A stretch of DNA of 64,000 nt from the NCBI RefSeq assembly GCF_017301735.1, contig NZ_CP071090.1, forward strand, positions 12,507,001-12,571,000, given 5' to 3'. The notes beneath the pieces were generated by a model. It was not told where the DNA came from. It did not search any database and was given only the letters and a program-made list of their open reading frames with translations. The stretch is from Pyxidicoccus parkwaysis. GTDB lineage: Bacteria > Myxococcota > Myxococcia > Myxococcales > Myxococcaceae. Positions within the stretch are counted from its first letter, which is position 1; each line of letters begins with the position of its first letter. Both the position numbers and the translations under genes were made by a program. Below, piece after piece: positions 24,502 through 32,476 of this stretch.

Positions 24502-25701
24502 TCAGGCGTTGCCCAGCAGCAGCACACTCGTCATGAGGTTGCCGTGCTCGGCGCGCTGGGGCATCACGCAGCCCTGCTCACCGAAGGTGAAGACGGACAG
24601 GTAGGGCGTCTGGCCCACCACCCGCTGGAAGTCTCCCAGCATGTCGGGGACCTGCTTCTGAATCGTGAGCATGCAGCCCGCGCAGTACACGAGCAGCGCG
24701 CCCGCGAGCTTGTCCTTCTGGAGCCCCGAGCTGCCCAACGCCCACTCGGTGAGCTGCCCGCTCTGCTTCACGAGCGCCCCTTCCGTGCTGCGCATGAGGA
24801 CGAGCTGCTCGCCTTCCTTCACGTCGGCGAAGAGGGTCAACGCGCGCTCGGGCACGAGGACCTTCTCCGGGTGCACGACGACGTGCGTCTCCAGTCCGTC
24901 CATGGTGCGGGGCACGCCGAGCGGACAGAGCGTCGTACTGCTCAGCACCGTGCCGCCCGTCTCGAGGAACGACTTCAGCTTGCCGTCGAGCCACTCGTTG
25001 TAGACGTCCGCCGCTGGCCGGCCGTCGATGGTGTACACGGTGCGCCCGCTGGCGCGTGTGACGGTGCCGCGGTGGCGCGTGACGAGGTAGCCGCCCTGGC
25101 ACATGGCCGTGAGGCGCCAGGGCCAGTCGCACACGGCCAGCACCGCGCCCGTCGTGTGGACGCCCTCGGAAGACCAGACAGACCACTGCCCGCTGATGTC
25201 GTTGTCGGCCGCGCTGCCGCCGACGAGGACCGTGCGCCGGGGCAGCACGTCGTAGAGCCCGGCCAGCAGTGACTCCTCGCTGCCGGGCGTCGCGTGCACG
25301 ACGGCGAAGCGCGCCGCCTCGGCGGGGATGAGGCCGCTCTTCAGCGCGTCGTTGGCGAGCTCCCGGCCCTGGCCACGGACGTCGCCGCCGCGTGAGAGGG
25401 CGCTCACCCCGAAGCGGAAGCCGTCTCCGACGAGCCAGAGCGCACTGACGATTCGCTCGGTGCGAAAGCCTTCCGCCGAGCCGACGCCCACGCACGACGT
25501 GGCGCCGATGAAGGGCACTCCGGGCAACTGCTCGACGAGCGCCTTCTGGAGCGCGGGAGTCCGCACGCCGACCGTGCAGTAGACGAGCCCACCGCGCACG
25601 GGCGAGCCGCCGGCCTGCTGACGCAGCTTCGCGGCGAGCTCTCGCGCGGCGCTGGCCTCATCCATCGCGGTGGAGTGGGTGACGACGATGCGAGCCGGCA
25701 T
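24502..25701 (-). CDS. FIST-domain sensory protein
   Basis: This 399-residue protein matches the FIST_N plus FIST_C architecture. The N-terminal part includes GGLVYCTVGVRTPALQKAL and PGVPFIGATSCVGVGSAEGF, then LVGGSAADNDISGQWSVWS. The C-terminal part has VYTIDGRPAADVYNEWLDG and ends LLVYCAGCMLTIQKQVPDML and TPYLSVFTFGEQGCV. FIST proteins are thought to bind small ligands such as amino acids and pass signals to kinases or cyclases. None is fused or adjacent here, so this is a stand-alone sensor. The start has GAAGAGGAG 5 nt upstream. Three Cys pairs or near-pairs in the C-terminal half may be structural. Confidence 0.88.
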   Translation of the reverse strand: MPARIVVTHSTAMDEASAARELAAKLRQQAGGSPVRGGLVYCTVGVRTPALQKALVEQLPGVPFIGATSCVGVGSAEGFRTERIVSALWLVGDGFRFGVSALSRGGDVRGQGRELANDALKSGLIPAEAARFAVVHATPGSEESLLAGLYDVLPRRTVLVGGSAADNDISGQWSVWSSEGVHTTGAVLAVCDWPWRLTAMCQGGYLVTRHRGTVTRASGRTVYTIDGRPAADVYNEWLDGKLKSFLETGGTVLSSTTLCPLGVPRTMDGLETHVVVHPEKVLVPERALTLFADVKEGEQLVLMRSTEGALVKQSGQLTEWALGSSGLQKDKLAGALLVYCAGCMLTIQKQVPDMLGDFQRVVGQTPYLSVFTFGEQGCVMPQRAEHGNLMTSVLLLGNA

Positions 25702-25787
25702 GCTGTCTCCTCTTCGGTGATGCGTGCGAATCGCGGGATGACCTCAGCGTAACACCCGCGTGAGCGACGCTCGGGACACGCCCAATC

Positions 25788-25806
25788 ACACACATCCGTG
25801 GTGTGT
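25788..25806. promoter_or_regulatory. Inverted repeat in the FIST / lipoprotein divergent region
   Basis: ACACAC (25788-25793) and GTGTGT (25801-25806) form a 6-bp inverted repeat with a 7-nt spacer. It lies near the middle of the 283-nt divergent region (25702-25984). No gene is seen in that region. Confidence 0.4.
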
Positions 25807-25984
25807 TGCTGACCCGGGGGGCCACATGGATGGCTTCAGCCCCGCACGGAATTTTGCGGGCCTGGGGTGAAAGATGACGCTGCTCCGCAACCATTCTTCA
25901 CGGCGCGTGTTGAAGCCCGGGCGCTCCGTGGGAGCGGCCGTCGCCAGCGGGAATCCACCGGCTGGCCGTCAAGGAGGCGTCTGC

Positions 25985-27007
25985 TTGAGCAAGTCGAGCC
26001 TGTGGATGCGGTGGTGTGCCCCCTTCGTGGTGGGATTGGGCCTTGCCGTAGGGTGCGGAGCCGGGCCGGAGCCCGCTTCGGAAGCGCTCGCGGTGGCGCA
26101 TGTCGAGCAGGGCGTGAGCAACTGCACCGGCCCCACGGGCGCCGTCTGCCGTCTCGTCACGCCGACGGAGGTGGGCACGCCCGGCTCGGGCAACTACCTG
26201 GACCCGCACGTCGTCATCCGTCCCGCGACGCCGACGAAGGCGGAGCTCGTCGTCTTCCTGCCCGGCACGGGCGGCAAGCCGGAGAACTCGCTCAGCGGCG
26301 CCCTGGCGGATGCGGACCACAGCATCTACGCGAGCGCCAGCTCCAAGGGCTATCGCGTCATCGGGCTCGCATACCAGAACACGCCGGCCATCGGTCAGCT
26401 CTGCGGCTCGGATGATGCGTGCTACCTCCCCACGCGCCGCACGCTCATCACCGGCGACGTGCAGGCTGGCAGCGCGGTGACGACCATGGACCGGGAGGAC
26501 GCCATCATCCCCCGACTCACCCGGCTGCTCGTGTACCTGCGCGACACGGGGGACCCGACGGGTGGCTGGGGCAGTTTCCTCGTCAATCCCAGCTGCACCC
26601 TCCTGTGTCGCATCAACCCGGCGAAGCTCATCATCTCCGGGCACTCGCAGGGCGGTGGCCACGCGGGCGTCATCGGCAAGGACTACGCCGTGCGCCGCGT
26701 GGTCATGCTCGCGTCTCCGTGTGATGCGCTCGGCAACCCGGGGCCCATCGCGACCTGGTCGCTGCCTCCATTCACCACGCCGCCGGGCACCGACACGTAT
26801 CGCGGCCTCATCGCGCGAGGGCAGACGAGCAGCGGCTACACGCTGGACCTCTGCGACCCGGACGCGCCGAAGCACTGGGCCCCGGAGCGGATGAACGCGC
26901 AGTGGAGCCGCATCACCAGCTCCACCGGCCTGTGTCCCTCGGACCCGCACGCCTGCGTGATTCGCGACGCGCAGTTCTTCACCGAGTGGCAGAACCTGTG
27001 GCCGTGA
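25985..27007 (+). CDS. Alpha/beta-hydrolase lipoprotein
   Basis: The start is placed at TTG 25985 because AAGGAGGC lies 7 nt upstream; ATG 26006 is an alternative without a ribosome site. The resulting 340-residue protein has a lipoprotein signal ending FVVGLGLAVGC (lipid Cys24). The mature part has an alpha/beta-hydrolase-like core: AELVVFLPGTGGKPEN, GYRVIGLAYQN, then the nucleophile elbow KLIISGHSQGGGHAG and VVMLASPCDALG. A catalytic acid and His are less clear; HW in APKHWAPERMN is one candidate for the His region. Several Cys pairs suggest an exported, oxidised protein. It resembles a myxobacterial family of secreted hydrolase-like lipoproteins, with substrate unknown. The transcript ends in a strong hairpin. 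Confidence 0.82.
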   Translation: MSKSSLWMRWCAPFVVGLGLAVGCGAGPEPASEALAVAHVEQGVSNCTGPTGAVCRLVTPTEVGTPGSGNYLDPHVVIRPATPTKAELVVFLPGTGGKPENSLSGALADADHSIYASASSKGYRVIGLAYQNTPAIGQLCGSDDACYLPTRRTLITGDVQAGSAVTTMDREDAIIPRLTRLLVYLRDTGDPTGGWGSFLVNPSCTLLCRINPAKLIISGHSQGGGHAGVIGKDYAVRRVVMLASPCDALGNPGPIATWSLPPFTTPPGTDTYRGLIARGQTSSGYTLDLCDPDAPKHWAPERMNAQWSRITSSTGLCPSDPHACVIRDAQFFTEWQNLWP

Positions 27008-27026
27008 AGTCGCTGTAGGGGCCACC

Positions 27027-27065
27027 CCGCGCGAGGACACGAACCCCTGCCGTGTCCTCGCGCGG
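27027..27065 (+). terminator. Long-stem terminator after the hydrolase lipoprotein
   Basis: A perfect 15-bp stem, CCGCGCGAGGACACG (27027-27041) and CGTGTCCTCGCGCGG (27051-27065), with a 9-nt loop, starts 20 nt after the stop. No T tract follows beyond TGTCTTG. Confidence 0.7.
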
Positions 27066-27186
27066 TGTCTTGCATTGTGGCACGCATGCTCGCGACTCGC
27101 GGTGAGACACTGGCCGTCCCTTCCGTGAGGGCAGACAGGCATTGACGTGCTCGTGGGGCAGGCATGCGTGGACGCACCGGTTTCTG

Positions 27187-27210
27187 ATTTTGTTTGTTTG
27201 AATACAAAAT
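27187..27210. promoter_or_regulatory. AT-rich inverted repeat before the COG4389 gene
   Basis: ATTTTGT (27187-27193) and ACAAAAT (27204-27210) form a perfect 7-bp inverted repeat with a 10-nt spacer, directly before the next gene's start. The segment 27180-27222 is far AT-richer than its surroundings, consistent with a promoter/operator or a binding site for a nucleoid protein. Confidence 0.55.
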
Positions 27211-27219
27211 TTGAAACAC

Positions 27220-29427
27220 ATGACTCCAAGCGCTGCTCCCGCCCCGGGCCTCGCGCCCACTGTCCCGTCGAAGACCTCCGAGCCGTTGCTGAAGCTCTTT
27301 CCGGAGCCGCCCGAGAGAAGGGAGGCGCTGGGCGAATTGCACACGCTCCTGGCCTCGGCCTCCGCGCTGGCGCCGCTGCCAGAGCGGCTGGCGTGGCTGG
27401 AGCAGGTGGTGCGCTGGCTGAAGACGGACGTGGCCGTGTCCTTTCGTCACGGGTTGCCGAGCCTGCTGACGCCGGTGGAGGCGCCGGGCTCCGCGCGCCT
27501 GCGACTGCTGGTGGAGGTGCTCACCGAGGTCCCCGCGTGGCGCGAGAGCGTGCGCGACGTGCTCTGCACCGTGTTCACGGACACCTCCGCGCTGCGGCTG
27601 CTCTCCGAGCCGGGCCTGTCCACGGGCCGCGGCCTGCTGGGGGACTTCCTGGGACGGGTGGGGCAGCGGCTCGTGCCGGCCGTGCCCGACGAGCGCGAGT
27701 TGTCCACGTGGGTGTGGCGCTGGTTCCGTACCGCCGCCGACGCGGCCTGGCTGGAGGCGCTGGCGGAGGAGCATGTGTCGGCGCTCTGCTCGCTGCTCGG
27801 GCCGGAGTGCTTCGCTCCGCTGGGTGCGGCGGTGGAGGACGCGGTGGCGGTGCTCGCCTCGCGGGCCAGCGCGCTCGGCCTCGCGGCGGACGTGCAGTCT
27901 CGGCTTCCTTCGGCGCCGCTCGCGGACTCTGCGTTCGTCCACCTGCCGCGCGCCTGCGAGGCGCTGCGCGTCGCGGTGCGGGCGGGCTCCGAGGCGCAGG
28001 ACGTGGAGCAGGAGCGGCTGGCCTGTGCCGAGGTCATCGCCCGTTGTCGCGCTGACGCACAGGCGGTGCAGCAACACCTGCATGCGCACGCGGTGGACAC
28101 TGACCTCGTCTACCGGGTGGAGCTGCTCGGCCACGTGTTGGACCGGCTGGAGGCGCTGCTGTGGCTGCTCTCACCAGACGGCTCGCGGCCCTCCGCGTGT
28201 GTGTCGGTCCGGCTGCTGTCGTCGCTGGTGCGGGCGCACGCGCAGGGGCGGAGCATCTCCGGCTTGTTTCGCGGCAGCGTGCGCTGCATCTCCCGCCGCA
28301 TCTTCGAGCACACCGGTGAGGTGGGCCGCCACTACATCACCACGGGGCCGGACGACTACCACCGGCTGGTGAGCGCGGCGGCTGGAGGCGGGCTGCTCAC
28401 GACGGGCACCGCGGCGCTGAAGCTGCTCATCGGCTTCGCGGCGCTGCCGCTCTTCTTCCAGGGGCTGGCGGCCTCCGCGAACTACGCGCTCAGCTTCCTG
28501 CTCATCCAGGTGTTTGGCTTCACGCTGGCCACCAAGCAGCCCTCCATGACGGCCGCGGCGCTGGCGGCCTCCATGGACGTGAAGGCCGGCGACAAGGGCA
28601 TGCGTGGCCTCGTGGACCATCTGGCCTGCATCACCCGTTCTCAGTTGGCGTCCGTCTTCGGCAACCTGGGGACGGTGGTGACGACGGCCACCTTCGTGAG
28701 CATCCTCCTCCAGGCGCTCCGGGGGCACGCGCTGCTGAGTCAGAAGGAGGCGGAGTACGTGGTGCACTCGCTGCACCCGTTCCACAGCGGCACGGTGTTC
28801 TTCGCCGCGTTCACCGGGGTGCTGCTGTGGTGCTCCAGCGTCTGCGGTGGCTGGCTGGAGAACTGGGTGCACTACCGGCGGCTGCCGGAGGCGCTCGCGC
28901 GCCATCCCGGCCTCATCCGGCTGATGGGCGAGACGCGGGCGCGGAAGCTGGGCGCCGCGTTCTCGCGCAAGGCCTGCGGACTGGGGGCCAACGTCGCGCT
29001 GGGGCTGCTGCTGGGAATGACGCCCGCGGTGAGCCACTTCTTCGGGCTGCCGCTGGACGTGCGGCACGTCACGCTCAGCACCGGCACGCTCGCCTTCGCG
29101 GGCGCGGCGCTGGGGCCCGAGAAGCTGCTGTCGCCGGACTTCCTCTGGGCGGTGGCGGGGCTCATGATGGTGGCGGTCGCCAACCTGGGCGTGAGCTTCG
29201 GGTTGGGACTGGCCGCAGCGGTGCGCTCGCGAGGACTGGAGCCGGTGGGCATGTTGCGGCTCGCGCGCGTGGTGCTCGCCGGAGGCATCCGCTCGCTCTC
29301 CGACTTCGTGTTGCCGCCGCAGCCCCTGCTGCCCGCGCACCGTCCTTCATCTCCGCTGGCGGTGCGCTCCGCCGCGCGGCCTCGCGTTGGTCAACGTTCG
29401 AGGCAGGGTGGCACCACGCATCACTGA
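27220..29427 (+). CDS. COG4389-type 'site-specific recombinase' membrane protein
   Basis: This 735-residue protein matches the family usually labelled site-specific recombinase (Gcr, COG4389). An N-terminal soluble helical half (about 1-370) ends with SGLFRGSVRCISRRIFEHTGEVGRHYITTGPDDY in pieces such as RRIFEHTGEVGRHYITTG. The C-terminal half has about seven hydrophobic segments, with the conserved loop FGFTLATKQPSMTAAALAAS and SVFGNLGTVV. I see no serine- or tyrosine-recombinase catalytic motif, and an integral membrane protein is an unlikely recombinase, so the family name should not be trusted. The ATG at 27220 is used; a TTG at 27211 is in frame, and neither has a ribosome site. The gene appears monocistronic. 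Confidence 0.8.
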   Translation: MTPSAAPAPGLAPTVPSKTSEPLLKLFPEPPERREALGELHTLLASASALAPLPERLAWLEQVVRWLKTDVAVSFRHGLPSLLTPVEAPGSARLRLLVEVLTEVPAWRESVRDVLCTVFTDTSALRLLSEPGLSTGRGLLGDFLGRVGQRLVPAVPDERELSTWVWRWFRTAADAAWLEALAEEHVSALCSLLGPECFAPLGAAVEDAVAVLASRASALGLAADVQSRLPSAPLADSAFVHLPRACEALRVAVRAGSEAQDVEQERLACAEVIARCRADAQAVQQHLHAHAVDTDLVYRVELLGHVLDRLEALLWLLSPDGSRPSACVSVRLLSSLVRAHAQGRSISGLFRGSVRCISRRIFEHTGEVGRHYITTGPDDYHRLVSAAAGGGLLTTGTAALKLLIGFAALPLFFQGLAASANYALSFLLIQVFGFTLATKQPSMTAAALAASMDVKAGDKGMRGLVDHLACITRSQLASVFGNLGTVVTTATFVSILLQALRGHALLSQKEAEYVVHSLHPFHSGTVFFAAFTGVLLWCSSVCGGWLENWVHYRRLPEALARHPGLIRLMGETRARKLGAAFSRKACGLGANVALGLLLGMTPAVSHFFGLPLDVRHVTLSTGTLAFAGAALGPEKLLSPDFLWAVAGLMMVAVANLGVSFGLGLAAAVRSRGLEPVGMLRLARVVLAGGIRSLSDFVLPPQPLLPAHRPSSPLAVRSAARPRVGQRSRQGGTTHH

Positions 29428-29625
29428 GTGATTCTCGTGGGTACGCGGCCTGCGCTAGCAGGCTGCGGAATGGTGCTCCCTTCGCGGGCACCGGAGCCAA
29501 CCTGGAGGCGGCAGCCCAGCTCTGCCGGCGCGCGGTGGGTGTCGAGCTCGCTTTGTTTTCTTCGCGACGCTATTCCTCACTTCCGTTCATCCCGTGTCTT
29601 CCGCAGCCTGGCGTATGTCGGAAGC

Positions 29626-30369
29626 ATGCCCGTCATCATCCGTGCAGGTGGAAGGATCCGATTCGAGAAGTCGGGGCCTGGTGACGGACCGCGCCCGCCT
29701 GACAAGAAGCCATGTGAGTCCTGCGGGAAGCCCGAGCATCCGTTCGCGCCTGAGTGGGGGAGCCACATCGGCAATTCCATGTGGCTCAGCGATGCCATCC
29801 TTCAAGGTCAGGAGCCGGAGGCCCACCCCTGGTACACCGGGCGCTGGTCCATCGCCGCGCATCACCTCATCTGCTCTGAGGCCATGGCCGATGACGAGGA
29901 CTGGGCGAAGATCTGCCGACAGTACGGATACAACATCAACGGCCGGAAGAACGGCGCCATATTTCCATCCCGGATGGAGGTCGCCTGTGAGTTGCATGTG
30001 CCGGTTCATCGCGGCAACCATGCGGCCGGTTGGGCTCACGACATCCAGATGGCGTACCCCAAGGCGGTCATGGCCAGGACAGACGACATCAAGGCCCTCG
30101 TCATTCGCGGCGCATTCTGCTCTGACCCAAGCGCGCTGACGCGCGAGCTGGACGCGCTCAGCGAAGAGATTCTGGCCAAGCTGGCGAGCTTTCAGTGGAC
30201 CCTCTCTGTCGACGGGCTGGACTATCGCGAGGGTGGCAACGGGTGCGCCGGCACCGCCAGCATTTCGGACAAGCCAACGCGTGCATGTCCGCGCCGGCGG
30301 GCTCACGCGCTGAAGCATGGGGCTACCGGGAAGCCGCTCGAGCGTCGAGCTCTGCGAGTGGGGGAGTAG
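29626..30369 (+). CDS. AHH-type nuclease (HNH/EndoVII-like), putative toxin
   Basis: This 247-residue protein carries the AHH nuclease signature. WSIAAHHLICSEAM gives the paired His, GYNINGRKNGAIFPS the NG-x-N-G segment, and ELHVPVHRGNHAAGW the downstream HRGNH. This is the arrangement of AHH domains in polymorphic toxins, a metal-dependent branch of the HNH/EndoVII nucleases. A CESCGKPEH stretch before the domain could be half of a zinc site. There is no signal peptide, PAAR, Rhs, LXG or other delivery domain, and the 198 nt upstream of the start (29428-29625) hold no gene. The C-terminal tail is Arg-rich. The next gene, 2 nt downstream, is an Imm11-like immunity protein, which supports a toxin role. 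The start is uncertain because only GGAAG precedes the ATG. Confidence 0.82.
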   Translation: MPVIIRAGGRIRFEKSGPGDGPRPPDKKPCESCGKPEHPFAPEWGSHIGNSMWLSDAILQGQEPEAHPWYTGRWSIAAHHLICSEAMADDEDWAKICRQYGYNINGRKNGAIFPSRMEVACELHVPVHRGNHAAGWAHDIQMAYPKAVMARTDDIKALVIRGAFCSDPSALTRELDALSEEILAKLASFQWTLSVDGLDYREGGNGCAGTASISDKPTRACPRRRAHALKHGATGKPLERRALRVGE

Positions 30370-30371
30370 CC

Positions 30372-30956
30372 ATGCAGCTTGGGTACTTTGTCCTTGAGCG
30401 GGCTGCTTCCAACGTCCACCCGCTGCTGGGGTGGGACCAGAGTGGCAGCGCCTTCTACAAGGGCAAGCCTGTGAACGTGACAGAGCCCGTCCGGCTCCGC
30501 CTGGCGGAGCCGGTGCCTCCCAAGCCGGTCATGGTGGACCACCACAGCCTTCCGAAGCCCGTCCTCTCGACGCGCCTCAAGGAAGCCATGGAATCGGTAC
30601 CCCTTCACCATGCGCAGTGGGTGCCGGCAGACGTTCGGGTTGCCGAGGGAGACGTGCGGCGGTACTGGCTGCTGCATGTGTACAACGAGCTGCGCTGCAT
30701 GAACCGGCAGGAATCAGTCTTCAAGCTCTCCCCCAGTGGACTGACGCTGCTGAGCCTCGACAGGCTCGTTCTCGACGAGGCGTTGCTCGCAGGCATGCCC
30801 TTGGACGAGCGGCGCATCTTCGTGCTGGCTGAATCCCCATCCACCTGCCTCTTCCACGAGTCCGTGGTGAACCAGGTGATGAGCCTCACGCCTTCGCCTG
30901 AGGGACTGCGCTTCATCCCCGTGCGGGACTGGAATGACTCTGCCGCCTTCCGCTGA
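30372..30956 (+). CDS. Imm11-family (DUF1629-like) immunity protein
   Basis: This 194-residue protein fits the Imm11/DUF1629 pattern seen beside myxobacterial AHH nucleases. Its order is an MQLGYFVLE start, YKGKPVNVTEPVRLRL, MVDHHSLPKPVLSTRLKEAM, VRRYWLLHVYNELRCMNRQES, LDRLVLDEALL, ERRIFVLAESP and a final LRFIPVRDW. The ATG lies 2 nt after the nuclease stop with GGGGAG upstream, so translation is probably coupled. It should bind and neutralise the nuclease in the cytoplasm. Family membership is from recall of the motif order and was not checked by search. The stop is followed by a short gap to the convergent LysR gene. Confidence 0.85.
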   Translation: MQLGYFVLERAASNVHPLLGWDQSGSAFYKGKPVNVTEPVRLRLAEPVPPKPVMVDHHSLPKPVLSTRLKEAMESVPLHHAQWVPADVRVAEGDVRRYWLLHVYNELRCMNRQESVFKLSPSGLTLLSLDRLVLDEALLAGMPLDERRIFVLAESPSTCLFHESVVNQVMSLTPSPEGLRFIPVRDWNDSAAFR

Positions 30957-31065
30957 GCGGGCTGGCGGCCTTCTCGACGGCGTCGATGAGCAGGCGGCGC
31001 TGGACGGCGGTGTCGAAGGTAGGGCTCCAAGGCCCGTACGCGGAAGACGTGAGACTCGGTGGACG

Positions 31066-31989
31066 TCAGTCGTTCGCGGGTTTCGTGCGTGAAGACGGAG
31101 TGGAGCGGGACGCGCCCAGCGCGGGCGCCCACGCATGCAGGTGCGCAAGCATCATCTCCTCCAGCCGCCGCACGGCGGGCGCTGGCTCGGCTTCCGCGCG
31201 GTGCAGGTCCAATCCGATGGCGGGCAGCGCGGGCATCGAGTCCAAGACCTGGAGGTGCGCCGGCAGTCCCGCTCGCGTGCGCACGGTGACGCCGAGCCCC
31301 GCGCCGACCGCTGCCCACACGCCACCGAGGCTCGCGCTGGTGAACGCGAGCCTCCACGGAATGCGCGCCTTGTCGAGCGCCGCGACGGCGATGCTCCGCA
31401 TCAGACACGGCGCCTCGATGGCCACGAGCGGCAGCGGCTCTCCAGAGGCGCGCGGCTCCACCGACGTATCGGACGCGCCAATCCAGCACAGGGGCACTTC
31501 ACCCACGCGCCGCACGTGCGCGGTGCGCGTGCCCGCATCCCACGCGAGCACGAGGTCCAGCCGCCCGAGCTGTACCTGCTCCAGCAACTCCGCGTTGCGC
31601 GTCAGCCGCGCCTCGATGCGCACCTGCGGATGCGCGCGAGCGAAGGCGCCGAGCACTCCGGCCAACAACCCCTCCCCGAAGTCCTCCTGCAAGCCGAGCC
31701 GCACCGCCCCCTTGAGGTCCGCGCTCCGCACGGCCGTGGCCGCCTCGTCGTTGAGCGCGAGCAACCGGCGCGCATAGCTGAGCAGGACCTCACCGGTGGG
31801 CGTCAGCGCCAGGCCACGTCCGGACTTGCGCAGGATGGGGCTGCCCACCTGCTCCTCCAGCTTCTTCAATTGCGCGCTGACGGCGGACGTCGAGAGACCG
31901 AGCCGGCGAGCGGCCTTCGCGAAGCTGCCCAGCTCCAGGCCCACCGTGAAGCTGCGGAGCACGTCGAGGTCGAAGGTGGGTGGCTGCAT
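31066..31989 (-). CDS. LysR-family transcriptional regulator
   Basis: This 307-residue regulator has the LysR winged helix at residues 6-65 (FDLDVLRSFTVGLELGSFAK, with AARRLGLSTSAVSAQLKKLE and GRGLALTPTGE). A periplasmic-binding-protein-like effector domain follows from about residue 90, with VRLGLQEDFGEGLL, RLDLVLAWD and an AAVGAGLGVTVRTRAGLP segment. The gene is divergent from a tautomerase and a DUF4865 gene, a linkage I recall from many proteobacteria. It probably controls those genes in response to a small organic compound. The C-terminal tail (SRSTPSSRTKPAND) is short and polar. Confidence 0.92.
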   Translation of the reverse strand: MQPPTFDLDVLRSFTVGLELGSFAKAARRLGLSTSAVSAQLKKLEEQVGSPILRKSGRGLALTPTGEVLLSYARRLLALNDEAATAVRSADLKGAVRLGLQEDFGEGLLAGVLGAFARAHPQVRIEARLTRNAELLEQVQLGRLDLVLAWDAGTRTAHVRRVGEVPLCWIGASDTSVEPRASGEPLPLVAIEAPCLMRSIAVAALDKARIPWRLAFTSASLGGVWAAVGAGLGVTVRTRAGLPAHLQVLDSMPALPAIGLDLHRAEAEPAPAVRRLEEMMLAHLHAWAPALGASRSTPSSRTKPAND

Positions 31990-32067
31990 CAATCGTCCCG
32001 TTTTCGTGGAGGGTCGGTTCGAAAGATTCAAATTTTCGGGATGCCTCCCGCTGATTACTCCTCCGGC
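31990..32067. promoter_or_regulatory. LysR-type divergent promoter
   Basis: These 78 nt between the LysR and tautomerase starts contain an AT-rich core at 32018-32040. CGAAA (32020-32024) and TTTCG (32034-32038) form a short inverted repeat around 9 nt, in the size range of a LysR half-site pair. No clear sigma-70 boxes are seen. Confidence 0.45.
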
Positions 32068-32463
32068 ATGCCCTACGCCCGCATTTCGCTGCTCAGAGGA
32101 AAGTCCCGGGAGTACCTGCGCGCGCTGTCCGACAATCTGCACCGGGCGCTCGTGGAGGCCTACGAAGTCCCTCCCGACGACCGCTTCCAGGTCATCCACC
32201 AGCACGAGCCCGAGGAGCTGATTTTCGACCGTCACTACCTCGGTGGCCCGCGCAGTGATGACTATGTGCTGATTGCGATTACGGCCGGACGCCCCCGAAG
32301 CACGGAGACCAAGAAGGCCTTCTACCGCCGGCTGGTGGAGCTGCTCGAGGAGTCACCCGGCATCTCCCGCCGTGACGTCATGGTCGTCATCACCACCAGC
32401 CAGGCCGACGAGTGGTCCTTCTCCGATGGTCTCGCCTCCATGGTCGAGCCGCGCCCTGCTTGA
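32068..32463 (+). CDS. Tautomerase-superfamily protein
   Basis: This 131-residue protein begins MPYARISLLRG, so removal of Met exposes Pro1, the catalytic base of the 4-oxalocrotonate tautomerase superfamily. Two beta-alpha-beta modules follow: the first to about residue 60 (YLRALSDNLHRALVEAYEVP), and the second with DDYVLIAITAGRPRSTETKK and GISRRDVMVVITTSQADEWSF. The length matches the fused two-module members such as malonate semialdehyde decarboxylase and cis-CaaD relatives, so the activity could be tautomerisation, decarboxylation or dehalogenation. Arg residues near positions 69-72 and 81-83 may bind a carboxylate. It is divergent from the LysR gene and followed 13 nt later by DUF4865, probably in one transcript. 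Confidence 0.88.
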   Translation: MPYARISLLRGKSREYLRALSDNLHRALVEAYEVPPDDRFQVIHQHEPEELIFDRHYLGGPRSDDYVLIAITAGRPRSTETKKAFYRRLVELLEESPGISRRDVMVVITTSQADEWSFSDGLASMVEPRPA

Positions 32464-32476
32464 GAGGAGCATCACC

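Noticed and set aside
24502..25701. Histidine kinase partner for FIST
   Set aside because: No kinase, GGDEF or chemoreceptor gene is adjacent on either side.
27220..29427. Mobile-element recombinase
   Set aside because: The family name suggests it, but the protein is membrane-embedded and has no recombinase active-site motif, att-like sites or cargo.
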